A stretch of DNA of 64,000 nt from Kitasatospora sp. NBC_01266. GTDB taxonomy: Bacteria > Actinomycetota > Actinomycetes > Streptomycetales > Streptomycetaceae. The stretch is taken from positions 124,001-188,000 of the forward strand of contig NZ_CP108458.1 in assembly GCF_036242395.1 (NCBI RefSeq). Reading direction: 5' to 3'. The position numbers and the translations under genes were made by a program. Positions 26,116 through 34,246 of the stretch are shown piece by piece; positions within the stretch are counted from its first letter, which is position 1, and each line of letters begins with the position of its first letter. The notes under the pieces were generated by a model. That model made no database searches and had not been told where the DNA came from. It saw only the letters and a program-made list of their open reading frames with translations.

Positions 26116-27096
26116 CTCCTCGGCGTCCACCACCTCGGGTACCGCCAGCCGCGGCGTCGCCGTCCCCTCCTGGCCGTAGCCGAGCCGCAGCACCATCTGT
26201 ACGAAGCCCGGCCGGAGTTCGGGATCGCGCGCCTCCCAGCGCAGGGACGGCCACTCCAAGGCCTGGTGCAGCAGCGAAGCCCGCACGCCGTGCACGGTCG
26301 CCAGCAGCAGCACGTGCTCCAGCGCCATCCCGGCGCGCAGCCAGTCCACCGGCCGGTCGTGCTCGGTGGCGAGGACGGCCAGGCACGGCTCGGCCTCGAA
26401 GTCGGCGGGCGGCAGGTGTTCGGCGGGGCGGAGGGCGGCGAAGTCCCGCATCGGCAGGTGTCCGGTGGCGTCCTGCGGGCCGAGGGCCGAGGCGGGAATG
26501 CCGTAGGGCGGAGCGTCGGGTCCCTGGATCCAGGCGCGGCTCTCGGCGCTGCGCTCGGGGTCGGTGGTGCTGCGGCGCTCGGCCTCGGCGGTCAGCCGCA
26601 GCAGCCGCTCGCGCTCGGCGTGGTCGGGGAAGAAGAGCAGGGCCTCCTCCAGCCGCGCCGCCTCGGCGAGCTGCTCGAGGACGGTGGGCGGGATCGGGTC
26701 CGCGCTGAACGGGGTGCGGATCGTGTGCCGGTGCCAGATCGCGTCGTAGAGCGCGCTGGTGGGGGCGAGGTGCGCCCGGGAGGGCTGGTCGAGTTCGACG
26801 GTGGCCAGCAGGTCCGGTTCGCCGGTGTCGGGCAGCAGTCGCACCTCGGGCGCCCAGCCCAGGTGCCGGGCGGCGGTGCGCAGGTTGAGGACGGCGGCAC
26901 CCACCGAGATGTGCAGGGCCTGGCCCTGGGGGTCGGTGACCGGCACCGCGCGCTCGCGGGCGGCGCGCACCTCCAGGGTGGAGGTCTCGGCGCGCAGCCG
27001 AAAGTGCCAGGGCTGGCTGTTGTGCAGCGACGGCGCCGCGACCGCGGCCGAGATCAGCTTCTCCAGGGCGGCGGCGTCGAGCGCGATGGTGAACAT
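26101..27096 (-). CDS. Acg-family (Rv2032-like) FMN-binding nitroreductase homologue
   Basis: A 331-residue protein; ATG 27096 with GGGAG upstream. It opens with LEKLISAAVAAPSLHNSQPW, the hallmark of the Acg family, followed by ALHISVGAAVLNLRTAARHL and YDAIWHRHTIRTPFSADPIP, and ends with a second nitroreductase half (RPVDWLRAGMALEHVLLLAT). Members in mycobacteria are strongly DevR-controlled and are thought to sequester flavin rather than reduce nitro groups. Its 3' end overlaps the sensor kinase 3' end by 15 bp in convergent orientation. Two palindromic boxes lie upstream at 27221-27256. A truncated paralogue sits at 33398-33976. Confidence 0.88.
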   Translation of the reverse strand: MFTIALDAAALEKLISAAVAAPSLHNSQPWHFRLRAETSTLEVRAARERAVPVTDPQGQALHISVGAAVLNLRTAARHLGWAPEVRLLPDTGEPDLLATVELDQPSRAHLAPTSALYDAIWHRHTIRTPFSADPIPPTVLEQLAEAARLEEALLFFPDHAERERLLRLTAEAERRSTTDPERSAESRAWIQGPDAPPYGIPASALGPQDATGHLPMRDFAALRPAEHLPPADFEAEPCLAVLATEHDRPVDWLRAGMALEHVLLLATVHGVRASLLHQALEWPSLRWEARDPELRPGFVQMVLRLGYGQEGTATPRLAVPEVVDAEESVDR

Positions 27097-27220
27097 GATG
27101 GGCTCCCTGCAGACGCGGTCGGTGGGCGCCGGGGGCGGGTGCGGTGCTCCGACGGGCCCGCGGCATGGTGGGCTTGTGCTCTCACCGCCCACGGTGCACC
27201 TGCGGGCAGCGGTCGCGCTT

Positions 27221-27256
27221 GGGCCGATCGGCTCCATTCGGCGGGCCGGACGGCCA
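27221..27256. promoter_or_regulatory. Two phased candidate DevR/OsdR boxes upstream of the Acg-type gene
   Basis: GGGCCGATCGGCTC (27221-27234) and GGGCCGGACGGCCA (27243-27256) start 22 bp apart, about 125 bp before the nitroreductase start codon. Confidence 0.6.
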
Positions 27257-27280
27257 CGACGGCCGGCTCGGTGCGGACCG

Positions 27281-27976
27281 TCAGCGCGGACCGCCGGAGT
27301 GCCGCTGCCCGGTGTCGGCCTGCGCGGCGAGGACGGCCGCCTGGAGGCGGCGCTCCACCCCCAGCTTGGCAAGCAGCCGCGAGACGTGGTTCTTGACCGT
27401 CTTCTCGGCCAGGTACAGCTCCTGGCCGATCTGCCGGTTGGTCTTGCCCTGGCCGACCAGGACGAGGATCTCGCGCTCGCGCGGGGTCAGTTGGGCCAGG
27501 GCCACCTCGGTGCCGCTCTCCTCGTGATGGCGCAGGCTCTCCATCAGCCTGCGGGTGGTGGCGGGGTCGAGCATCGACTGCCCGGACGCCACCGTGCGCA
27601 CGGCCGCCACCAGGTCCTCGCCCTTGACCTGCTTGAGCACGTAGCCGGCCGCCCCGGCCATGATCGCGTCCAGCAGCGCGTCGTCGTCATCGAAGGAGGT
27701 GAGCATCAGGCAGGCCAGGTGGGGCAGCCGGTCCCGCAGCTCGCGGCAGACCGTGACCCCGTCCCCGTCGGGCAGCCGCACGTCGAGGACAGCCACCTGC
27801 GGCCGCAGCGCGGGGACCCGGGCCAGCGCCTGGGCGCAGCTGCCGGCCTCGCCCACCACCTCGATGTCGGGCTCGGCCTCCAGCAGGTCGCGCACCCCTC
27901 GCCGGACCACCTCGTGGTCGTCGAGGAGGAAGACCTTCACGGGCTGCTCGCACTGGCGGGGCTCGCTGGCATCCAT
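27281..27976 (-). CDS. devR: DevR/DosR (OsdR)-like NarL-family response regulator
   Basis: A 231-residue regulator; ATG 27976 with GGAG 10 bases upstream. The receiver domain has VKVFLLDDHEVVRRGVRDLL, the phospho-acceptor Asp65 in AVLDVRLPDGDG and AGYVLKQVKGEDL around the conserved Lys. The LuxR helix-turn-helix is in LTPREREILVLVGQGKTNRQ with the recognition part LAEKTVKNHVSRLLAKLGVE. These blocks match the remembered mycobacterial DevR very closely, including the EKTVKN(H/Y)VSRLLAKLG segment. It should activate the dormancy genes of this island under low oxygen or related stress by binding palindromic boxes. Confidence 0.92.
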   Translation of the reverse strand: MDASEPRQCEQPVKVFLLDDHEVVRRGVRDLLEAEPDIEVVGEAGSCAQALARVPALRPQVAVLDVRLPDGDGVTVCRELRDRLPHLACLMLTSFDDDDALLDAIMAGAAGYVLKQVKGEDLVAAVRTVASGQSMLDPATTRRLMESLRHHEESGTEVALAQLTPREREILVLVGQGKTNRQIGQELYLAEKTVKNHVSRLLAKLGVERRLQAAVLAAQADTGQRHSGGPR

Positions 27977-28076
27977 GGTCTGCTCTCCAGAACCGGACCG
28001 GACTGCTGATCTCTGCCTCGATTCTGCGCGCCATCGGGCCGCCGTGCGCGCATGGTGGAGGTCGGAGGTGGGCGAG

Positions 28077-28838
28077 ATGGCCGTGGACCGGCAGGCGCGC
28101 CGGCGGCGACTGGGTGCCGAGGGCGTGGGCACGTTCTTCCTGGTCCTGGTCGCCGCCGGCGCGGGCGTCGTCGCCGCCGTCACCGGCGGTAGGGTCACAC
28201 CGGCGGCCCAGGCGATCGCGCCCGGCGCGATGGTCCTCGCCCTGATCTACACCCTGGGTGTGACCTCCGGCGCCCACCTCAACCCGGCGGTGACCCTGGC
28301 CTTCGCGGCGCGCGGCCACTTCCCGTGGCGGCGGGTGCCGGCCTACGTCGGCGCACAGCTGCTCGGGGCCGTCGCGGCCGCGGCGGTGCTGCGGGCCCTG
28401 TTCGGCACCGCGGGTCAGTTGGGGGCCAGCCGCCCGGGGCCCGGCGTCGGTACGGGAGCGGCGTTCGCCCTGGAGGTGCTGCTGTCGCTCGGGCTGATGA
28501 CCGTCATCCTCGGCACCTCCACCGGGGCGCGGAACATCGGCCACAACTCGGCCATCGCCATCGGCGGCTACGTCGCGCTGGCGGGGCTGTGGGCCGGCCC
28601 CGCCAGCGGCGCGTCGATGAACCCCGCCCGCAGCCTGGCGCCGGTGCTGCTCGGCGGGCACGGCGGCCCGCTCTGGATCTACCTGCTCGGGCCGCTGATC
28701 GGCGCCGGACTCGCGGTGCCGCTCGCCTGGCTGCTGCGCGGCCCGCCCAGTCCGGCGGCCACCCAGGCCGCGCAAGGCACCGACCTGGACGGCGGCACCG
28801 CCGGGAACGGCACCGAGCCCGACGACGGGACCAGGTGA
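28077..28838 (+). CDS. MIP-family channel (aquaporin/glycerol facilitator)
   Basis: A 253-residue membrane protein with six predicted helices; ATG 28077 with GGAGGT upstream. Both half-helix NPA motifs are intact (TSGAHLNPAVTLAFA and SGASMNPARSLAPV). A GGHGGPLWIYLLGPLIGAG stretch forms the last helix and the C-terminal tail is acidic. It carries water or small neutral solutes such as glycerol across the membrane. Divergent from devR with 100 bp between the starts. Confidence 0.88.
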   Translation: MAVDRQARRRRLGAEGVGTFFLVLVAAGAGVVAAVTGGRVTPAAQAIAPGAMVLALIYTLGVTSGAHLNPAVTLAFAARGHFPWRRVPAYVGAQLLGAVAAAAVLRALFGTAGQLGASRPGPGVGTGAAFALEVLLSLGLMTVILGTSTGARNIGHNSAIAIGGYVALAGLWAGPASGASMNPARSLAPVLLGGHGGPLWIYLLGPLIGAGLAVPLAWLLRGPPSPAATQAAQGTDLDGGTAGNGTEPDDGTR

Positions 28839-28871
28839 CCTCGCGGCTCGGCTGCCGTCGGGGCCGCGTTC

Positions 28872-29261
28872 TCAGACCTTGGTGGCCGGCCTGACCTCGA
28901 CATCGACCACACCGGGAACGGCCCGCACGAGCTGCTCCAGCATGGGCAGCATCCCCGGCTCCGCCACAGTGCCGGTCAGGGTGATCCGCCCCTCCTCGGC
29001 CCGCACGTCCACATCGGACGCCTGCTGCGGATGGAGTACGGCGAGCAGTTCGAACCTCACCTGGTCGGCGAGTTCCTCGTCGGAGCGCAGGTGGACCTTG
29101 AGCAGGTCGCTGCGGCTGACGATCCCGACCAGCACGCTCTCGGCATCCACGACGGGCAGCCGCTTCAGGTGCTCGCGGGCCATCGCGCGGGCGGCCTGGG
29201 CGATCGGGCTCTCAGGGTGCACGCAGACCGCGGGAGAGGTCAGCAGGTCCCGCGCCGTCAT
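28872..29261 (-). CDS. CBS-BON protein, second half of a split gene
   Basis: A 129-residue product with one CBS motif (HLKRLPVVDAESVLVGIVSR) and a C-terminal BON domain (VDVRAEEGRITLTGTVAEPG, then LVRAVPGVVDVEV). Its ATG at 29261 overlaps the stop of the upstream gene by 4 bases (ATGA). Paralogues in this window (36998-37660 and 41589-42257) carry two CBS motifs and BON in one chain, so this gene and 29258-29473 together correspond to one such protein. CBS pairs bind adenosine nucleotides and BON domains bind membranes or lipids. Confidence 0.8.
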   Translation of the reverse strand: MTARDLLTSPAVCVHPESPIAQAARAMAREHLKRLPVVDAESVLVGIVSRSDLLKVHLRSDEELADQVRFELLAVLHPQQASDVDVRAEEGRITLTGTVAEPGMLPMLEQLVRAVPGVVDVEVRPATKV

Positions 29262-29473
29262 CTTCGGTGCGTGCCGGGGTCGCGTTCACCGGCGAGCAGC
29301 AGGTCCGCCTCGGAGACCACGCCCACGACCCGCCCGTCTCCGGCCAGTACCGGGACGGCGCTGACCTTCCACTCCTGGAGCATCTTCAGGATCTCCCGGT
29401 ACGTCGTGTCCCGGCCGGCGGCGATGACGGGGTGGGTCATCACGTCGCCTACGGTGTTCCACTGGCGTGTCAT
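29258..29473 (-). CDS. Single-CBS protein, first half of a split CBS-BON gene
   Basis: A 71-residue product starting at ATG 29473, equal to the N-terminal CBS motif of the CBS-CBS-BON paralogues (MTHPVIAAGRDTTYREILKM, then VSAVPVLAGDGRVVGVVSEA). It ends exactly at the next gene's ATGA start, so either the ancestral gene split by frameshift and is kept working by coupling, or the two chains pair after translation. It overlaps the CBS gene upstream by 4 bases as well. Confidence 0.75.
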   Translation of the reverse strand: MTRQWNTVGDVMTHPVIAAGRDTTYREILKMLQEWKVSAVPVLAGDGRVVGVVSEADLLLAGERDPGTHRR

Positions 29474-29934
29474 GGCAAGCTCCTCCGAATCCGGTCCGAT
29501 TCACGGTCACGGGGTCCGCCCTCGCGCATCGCGCTCCACGAGACCGGGCCGAGCAGGTCGAACAGGCGGGACAGGACGTCGAGCAGCAGGTCGTCCACGG
29601 CGAGCAGACCCACCAACCGGTGCCCGTCGAGCACCGGCAGCCGCCGCACGCCGCTGCGGCGCAGAGTCCGGTAGGCGCTGTCCAGGTCATCGGCCGCGTC
29701 AACGGTCACCACGGAGGCGGACATCAGCTCGGTGACCGGCGCGTCGGGTTCGGCGGCGCCGGCCACGCTCCGGACCACCAGGTCGCGGTCGGTGACGATG
29801 CCGAGCAGGCGGTCGTCCTCGGCGACCAGCACGCAGCCGACCGCCTCCTCGGTCATCCGCAGCGCCGCCAGCCGGGCGGTGGCCTGTGGGGGCACCGTGA
29901 CCGGCGGTGTGGCCATCAGCTCGGAGACCTTCAT
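29470..29934 (-). CDS. CBS-pair protein
   Basis: A 154-residue protein with two CBS motifs (TEEAVGCVLVAEDDRLLGIV and SGVRRLPVLDGHRLVGLLAV) and a basic tail. Of the type called hypoxic response protein 1-like (Hrp1) in mycobacteria, which belongs to the DevR regulon. Overlaps its neighbours by ATGA on both sides, so the chain osmC-like, CBS, CBS, CBS-BON is translated as a coupled unit. Confidence 0.85.
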   Translation of the reverse strand: MKVSELMATPPVTVPPQATARLAALRMTEEAVGCVLVAEDDRLLGIVTDRDLVVRSVAGAAEPDAPVTELMSASVVTVDAADDLDSAYRTLRRSGVRRLPVLDGHRLVGLLAVDDLLLDVLSRLFDLLGPVSWSAMREGGPRDRESDRIRRSLP

Positions 29935-30578
29935 GATCGCGTCTCCAGAGCGACGGTCACATCGGGTCGGTCGGCGAGGGTGTTGTGGACCGTGCAGAGC
30001 CGGGCCTCCGCGAGCAGGGCGTCGGCGCGCTCCGGCTGCAGGCCGGGGACGGTCAGGCGGAGGTCGACGGAGGCGATGCGGGCGGGGTGGTCGTCGGCCA
30101 TGGTGTAGTCGGCGGTCACCCGCAGGCCCGCCCGCGGGATGCGGTGGTGGTCGAGATGGCGTCCGGCGTAGTGCGCCACGCAGCCGGCCAGCGAAGCGAC
30201 CAGCAGCTCGACGGCCGTGGGCCCGGTATCGGTACCACCGTCGGCGGCGGGCTGATCAACTGTCACCAGGTGGCCGCGCACCGTCACGGCGTACACGTCG
30301 CCTTCCACCCCGACCGCCGTAATGCGGCGGTCTGCCTCGGCTCCGGTGCCGTCCACCCGGGCGGCCTGCTGGAGCAGCAGCCCCGCAAGCCGCCTGGCCT
30401 CGTCCGACGTGAGTGAGGCCCAGACCTCACCCAGGTCGTTCCGCTCGCAGGCGGTGTCCAGCACGACCCGGCCCAGCTCCGGCGGCAGCGTCCCCACCCC
30501 GTACCGGGAGACCGCGATCGTCCGGCCGCTCCGGGTGTGCAGCAGGCTCTGCTCGTGCGCGATGCCCTCGGTCTGCAT
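29931..30578 (-). CDS. OsmC-family protein with a 70-residue N-terminal extension
   Basis: A 215-residue protein; ATG 30578 with GGAGGGCG upstream. The C-terminal 140 residues are an OsmC/Ohr fold with GPTAVELLVASLAGCVAHYA and LCTVHNTLADRPDV; both redox Cys are present, so it may reduce organic hydroperoxides. The first 70 residues (including VLDTACERNDLGEVWASLTS and EARRLAGLLLQQA) do not belong to the OsmC fold and resemble a small helical module I cannot name. First gene of the coupled CBS chain, with a candidate DevR box 89 bp upstream. Confidence 0.8.
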   Translation of the reverse strand: MQTEGIAHEQSLLHTRSGRTIAVSRYGVGTLPPELGRVVLDTACERNDLGEVWASLTSDEARRLAGLLLQQAARVDGTGAEADRRITAVGVEGDVYAVTVRGHLVTVDQPAADGGTDTGPTAVELLVASLAGCVAHYAGRHLDHHRIPRAGLRVTADYTMADDHPARIASVDLRLTVPGLQPERADALLAEARLCTVHNTLADRPDVTVALETRS

Positions 30579-30666
30579 GATCGCCCTCCAACCCTGCGGG
30601 CCCCCGCTGCGACCAGCAGACCTCATCGGCCCCCAGCGGTGACAGGGTCGGCGGGTACCGGGCGTT

Positions 30667-30680
30667 GGGCCGGTCGGCCC
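30667..30680. promoter_or_regulatory. Candidate DevR/OsdR box, best match to the consensus
   Basis: GGGCCGGTCGGCCC is a near-perfect palindrome preceded by TT. It lies 89 bp upstream of the OsmC-type gene and 106 bp before the 31-codon ORF that precedes ppsA. A weaker copy starts 24 bp further right at 30691. Confidence 0.65.
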
Positions 30681-30785
30681 TGCCGGAACCGCCCCGCTCG
30701 GGCCCGCCACGGGAGGCTGACGCCCCTGGCGAGCGGGCCACCACGCGGGCGAGGGTGGAAGCCGGAGCCCGAGGAGGTGGCGGCG

Positions 30786-30881
30786 ATGCCTCAGATCCGG
30801 ATCACCAAGCGACGAGTTCGGTCCGGGCCGTACCCGTCGATCGATACGCGCACGCCATCCGGACGTCCGCTGCCGTACTGA
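30786..30881 (+). CDS. Putative 31-residue basic small protein upstream of ppsA
   Basis: ATG 30786 is preceded by GGAGG at 8 bases. The product (MPQIRITKRRVRSG, then YPSIDTRTPSGRPLPY) has six Arg/Lys in the first 13 residues. It ends 30 bp before ppsA on the same strand. It could be a true small protein, a leader peptide, or chance; there is no family to compare. Confidence 0.4.
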   Translation: MPQIRITKRRVRSGPYPSIDTRTPSGRPLPY

Positions 30882-30911
30882 CAACCGCCGTACCGAACCC
30901 TGGGAGCAGCC

Positions 30912-33278
30912 ATGCGCCGCGTGATCTGGTTCGCCGACCTCCGACGGGACGATGTGGGTCTGGTCGGAGGCAAGAACGCCTCGCTGGGCGAGTTGGTCGG
31001 GCATCTTGGCCCGGCTGGTGTGCGGGTGCCGGACGGCTTCGCCACCACCGCCGACGCCTACCACGAACTGCTCGCCACCAGCGGCCTGCGCGAGCTGATC
31101 GCCGCGCAGCTCGACCGGCTGCGAACCGGAGCACCGCTCGCCGAGGTCGGCGCCGCGATCCGTGCGGCCGTGCTGGCCACCGGGCTGCCGGCGCCACTGG
31201 TCACGGAGTTGGTCACGGGCTACGACACGCTGGCCGGGCGGGCTGGCCGCGCGGATCCCGACGTGGCGGTACGCAGCAGCGCCACCGCCGAGGACCTACC
31301 CGAGGCGAGCTTCGCCGGACAGCAGGAGACCTTCCTGAATGTCCGGGGCCACAAGGCGCTGCTGGACTCCAGCCGGCGCTGCATCGCTTCGCTCTTCACC
31401 GACCGGGCGATCGACTACCGCGAGCGGCTCGGCTACGACCACCTGGCGGTCGCGCTCTCGGTCGGGGTGCAGCTGATGGTCCGTTCCGACCTCGGGGGCG
31501 CGGGGGTGATGTTCACCCTGGACCCGGAGACCGGCTTCCGCGAGGTCGTCGTGGTCAGCGCGGCCTGGGGGCTGGGCGAGACCGTGGTCAGCGGCCAGGT
31601 CGACCCCGACGAGTCCATCGTGTTCAAGCCGCTGCTCAAGGACCCCGCCGTGAACCCGGTGCTCAGCGCCACGATCGGTGCCAAGCGCCGCAAGACGGTC
31701 TACGCCGAGGCGGGGCTGACCCGCACGGTGGACACCACGCCGGCCGAACAGGCCGCGCGGGTGCTGAACGACGCCGAGGTGCGCCGGCTCGCCACCTGGG
31801 CGGTGGCCGTCGAGGAGCACTACGGCTGCCCGATGGACCTGGAGTGGGCCAAGGACGGCCGCACCGGCGAGTTGTTCGTCGTGCAGGCGAGGCCGGAGAC
31901 CGTGCAGTCCCGTCGCCGCGGCGCGGTGCTGCGCCGCTACCGGCTGACCGGGACGGGCGAGCGGCTGGTGGACGGGATCGCGGTTGGCCAAGCGATCGGC
32001 GAGGGCCCGGTCTGCGCGTTGGCGAGCCCGGTCGAGCTGGAGCGCTTTCCGACGGGCGCCGTGCTGGTGACCGCGATCACCGACCCGGACTGGGAACCGT
32101 TGATGAAGCGGGCCGCCGCGATCGTCACCGACCACGGCGGGCGCACTTCGCATGCCGCGATCGTCAGCCGTGAACTGGGTGTTCCGGCCCTGGTGGGCAC
32201 GGGGCGGGCCACCGCCCTCCTGACGGATGATCAGGAGGTCACCGTCTCCTGTGCGGAAGGCGCCGAGGGCCATGTCTACGCGGGACGGGTCGACTTCGAG
32301 GAGACCGACACCGACCTGTCCACCCTGCCGACGACCCGTACCCGGGTGATGCTCAACCTGGCCGACCCGGCCGCCGCCTTCCGCTGGTGGCAACTCCCGG
32401 CCGACGGTGTGGGGTTGGCGCGGATGGAGTTCATGGTGGCCCATCAGGTGCGGGTCCACCCGATGGCCTTGGTGCACCCCGAGCGGCTGTGCGCCGAGGA
32501 CCGCCGGCGGCTCGACGCGCTGACCGACGGCTACCGGGAACGGACGGACTACTTCGTCGACCGCCTCGCCCAAGGCATCGCGCTGATCGCCGCCGCCCGT
32601 TGGCCGGACCCGGTGGTGGTGCGGCTGAGCGACTTCAAGACGAACGAGTACGCCCGGTTGATCGGCGGGCAGCCGTTCGAACCAGTGGAGGCCAACCCAA
32701 TGATCGGGTGGCGCGGTGCCAGCCGGTACTACGACGAGCGCTACCGTGAGGGCTTCGCACTGGAGTGCCGGGCGCTGCGCAGGGTCCGCGAGGAGCTGGG
32801 GCTCACCAACGTCGTGGTGATGGTCCCGTTCTGCCGCACCCCCGAGGAGGGCGACCGGGTGCTCGCCGAGATGGCCGGCCACGGCCTGACACAGGGACAG
32901 AACGGTCTGCTGGTGTACGTGATGGCCGAGATACCGGCGAACATCCTGCTCGCCGAGCAGTTCGCACAGCGCTTCGACGGCTTCTCGATCGGCAGCAACG
33001 ACCTCACCCAGCTCACCCTCGGCGTGGACCGCGACTCCGACCTGCTGGCCCACCTCTTCGACGAGAGCAACGACGCGGTCACCCGCTCGATCGAGACCCT
33101 CATCGCCGCCGCCCACACGGCCGGCCGTCACGTCGGCCTGTGCGGGCAACGCCCCAGCAACGAACCGGAGTTCACCCGCTTCCTGGTCCGGGCCGGAATC
33201 GACGCGGTCTCGGTCACCCCGGACAGCTTCGCCACCGTCAAGCAGCACATCGCGGCGGCCGAGCGGGAACTGCGCTGA
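30912..33278 (+). CDS. ppsA: Phosphoenolpyruvate synthase (pyruvate, water dikinase)
   Basis: A 788-residue enzyme that turns pyruvate and ATP into PEP, AMP and phosphate. The ATP-grasp part has VGGKNASLGEL, PDVAVRSSATAEDLPEASFA and FVVQARPETVQS; the phosphohistidine is His414 in TDHGGRTSHAAIVSRELG; the C-terminal PEP domain has GVGLARMEFMV, VVRLSDFKTNEYARLIGG, FSIGSNDLTQLTLGVDRDS and the proton-donor Cys in GLCGQRPSN. All catalytic positions are intact. It lies in the dormancy island and would let cells run gluconeogenesis from pyruvate during stress. Confidence 0.95.
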   Translation: MRRVIWFADLRRDDVGLVGGKNASLGELVGHLGPAGVRVPDGFATTADAYHELLATSGLRELIAAQLDRLRTGAPLAEVGAAIRAAVLATGLPAPLVTELVTGYDTLAGRAGRADPDVAVRSSATAEDLPEASFAGQQETFLNVRGHKALLDSSRRCIASLFTDRAIDYRERLGYDHLAVALSVGVQLMVRSDLGGAGVMFTLDPETGFREVVVVSAAWGLGETVVSGQVDPDESIVFKPLLKDPAVNPVLSATIGAKRRKTVYAEAGLTRTVDTTPAEQAARVLNDAEVRRLATWAVAVEEHYGCPMDLEWAKDGRTGELFVVQARPETVQSRRRGAVLRRYRLTGTGERLVDGIAVGQAIGEGPVCALASPVELERFPTGAVLVTAITDPDWEPLMKRAAAIVTDHGGRTSHAAIVSRELGVPALVGTGRATALLTDDQEVTVSCAEGAEGHVYAGRVDFEETDTDLSTLPTTRTRVMLNLADPAAAFRWWQLPADGVGLARMEFMVAHQVRVHPMALVHPERLCAEDRRRLDALTDGYRERTDYFVDRLAQGIALIAAARWPDPVVVRLSDFKTNEYARLIGGQPFEPVEANPMIGWRGASRYYDERYREGFALECRALRRVREELGLTNVVVMVPFCRTPEEGDRVLAEMAGHGLTQGQNGLLVYVMAEIPANILLAEQFAQRFDGFSIGSNDLTQLTLGVDRDSDLLAHLFDESNDAVTRSIETLIAAAHTAGRHVGLCGQRPSNEPEFTRFLVRAGIDAVSVTPDSFATVKQHIAAAERELR

Positions 33279-33290
33279 GCGGCTGAGCGC

Positions 33291-33331
33291 AGGGTGGTGG
33301 CCCGGAGCCTGAGGCTCCGGGCCACCACCCT
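33291..33331 (+). terminator. Bidirectional hairpin terminator
   Basis: A perfect 19-bp stem AGGGTGGTGGCCCGGAGCC (33291-33309) pairing with 33313-33331 over a 3-base loop, 12 bp after the ppsA stop and between convergent genes. Confidence 0.85.
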
Positions 33332-33338
33332 GAGACGG

Positions 33339-33401
33339 GTCGACGCCTGCCGACGCCGTAGGCGTGCGGCTGCTCAACCCGTGGTTCGGTGTCGTCCTCA
33401 C
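33339..33401. repeat. 63-bp dispersed repeat, copy 1
   Basis: This sequence (from gtcgacgcctgcc to gtcgtcctcac) recurs at 40032-40094 with about four mismatches. The truncated nitroreductase gene takes its stop codon (33398-33400) from the repeat, so the repeat marks the truncation junction. Confidence 0.8.
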
Positions 33402-33976
33402 GGCCACGACAGCAGGCGACTCTCGGATCTGCGGCCGGGTTCGGCGGTACCGCGCCGCTCGGCCTCGGCGGTCGCCGCCAGCAGGCGGTGGATCTCCAGC
33501 TCACCGGGCAGCTCCAGGACGGCTCCCTCGGCTGTGGCCGCCTCGGCGAGTTCGTCCAGCACTTCACCGGGAATGGGCGTGTCCGAGAACGGCAGCCGGC
33601 TGCTGTGCCGATGCCAGAGCGCCCGGTAGAGGTCCGGACCGCTCTCCTCGGCAGGCTGGACCGGGCCGGCCACCCGGACGGCGGCGAGCAGGTCCGGCTC
33701 GGGCGACCGGAGCAGCAGCCGGACCACCGGCTCACGGCCCAGCTGCCGGATGGCCAGCCGGAGATTGAACACCGCCGGGCCAACCGACAGGTGCAGGCAC
33801 CGCCCAGTGGGGTCGGTCACCCGCAGACCGGGCTGCGGCACCAGACGGACCTCCATCGTGGTCGTCTCGGGACGGTAACGGAAGTGCCATGGCTGGCTGT
33901 TGTGCATGGACGGCGCCGCGATCGCGGCGGAGACCAGCCGTTCCAGGGTCACCGCGTCGAGTCCTGAGGTGAGCAT
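33398..33976 (-). pseudogene. C-terminally truncated Acg-type nitroreductase homologue
   Basis: The first 185 residues follow the intact paralogue at 26101-27096: LERLVSAAIAAPSMHNSQPW, LHLSVGPAVFNLRLAIRQLG, LYRALWHRHSSRLPFSDTPI. It then stops after RRSESRLLSWP at the border with a 63-bp repeat, missing the last 140 residues, which form half of the flavin fold. Start ATG 33976 is chosen over 33979 for ribosome-site spacing. The promoter side keeps three phased boxes, so it may still be transcribed; the product is unlikely to fold as a normal family member. Confidence 0.8.
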
Positions 33977-34078
33977 CATGGCCTCCCTGTGCTCCGGCGG
34001 TGAGCAACCGCCGCCGCTGCTCCCATCGTGCACCCGGCAGGCCGCCCGGCGAGCGGGCCGGCGGGCGGGCCGGCGGGC

Positions 34079-34137
34079 GGGCCGTCCGGCCCTGTCGGCA
34101 CGGGACGTACGGACTGCTGCCCTGCCCGTTCGGTCCC
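34079..34137. promoter_or_regulatory. Three phased candidate DevR/OsdR boxes
   Basis: GGGCCGTCCGGCCC (34079-34092), GGGACGTACGGACT (34102-34115) and a weaker TGCCCGTTCGGTCC (34123-34136) start 23 and 21-22 bp apart between the divergent truncated nitroreductase and alcohol dehydrogenase genes. Confidence 0.55.
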
Positions 34138-34246
34138 ACGGCGTCCGGACGGTCGGCGGCGCACGATGGAGAAGGAAACGGCCCGCGCCCGCCCGGCACC
34201 GCCATGCGGAACGCGAGGCACTGCTTCGGACTCCGAGGAGGGCGCC

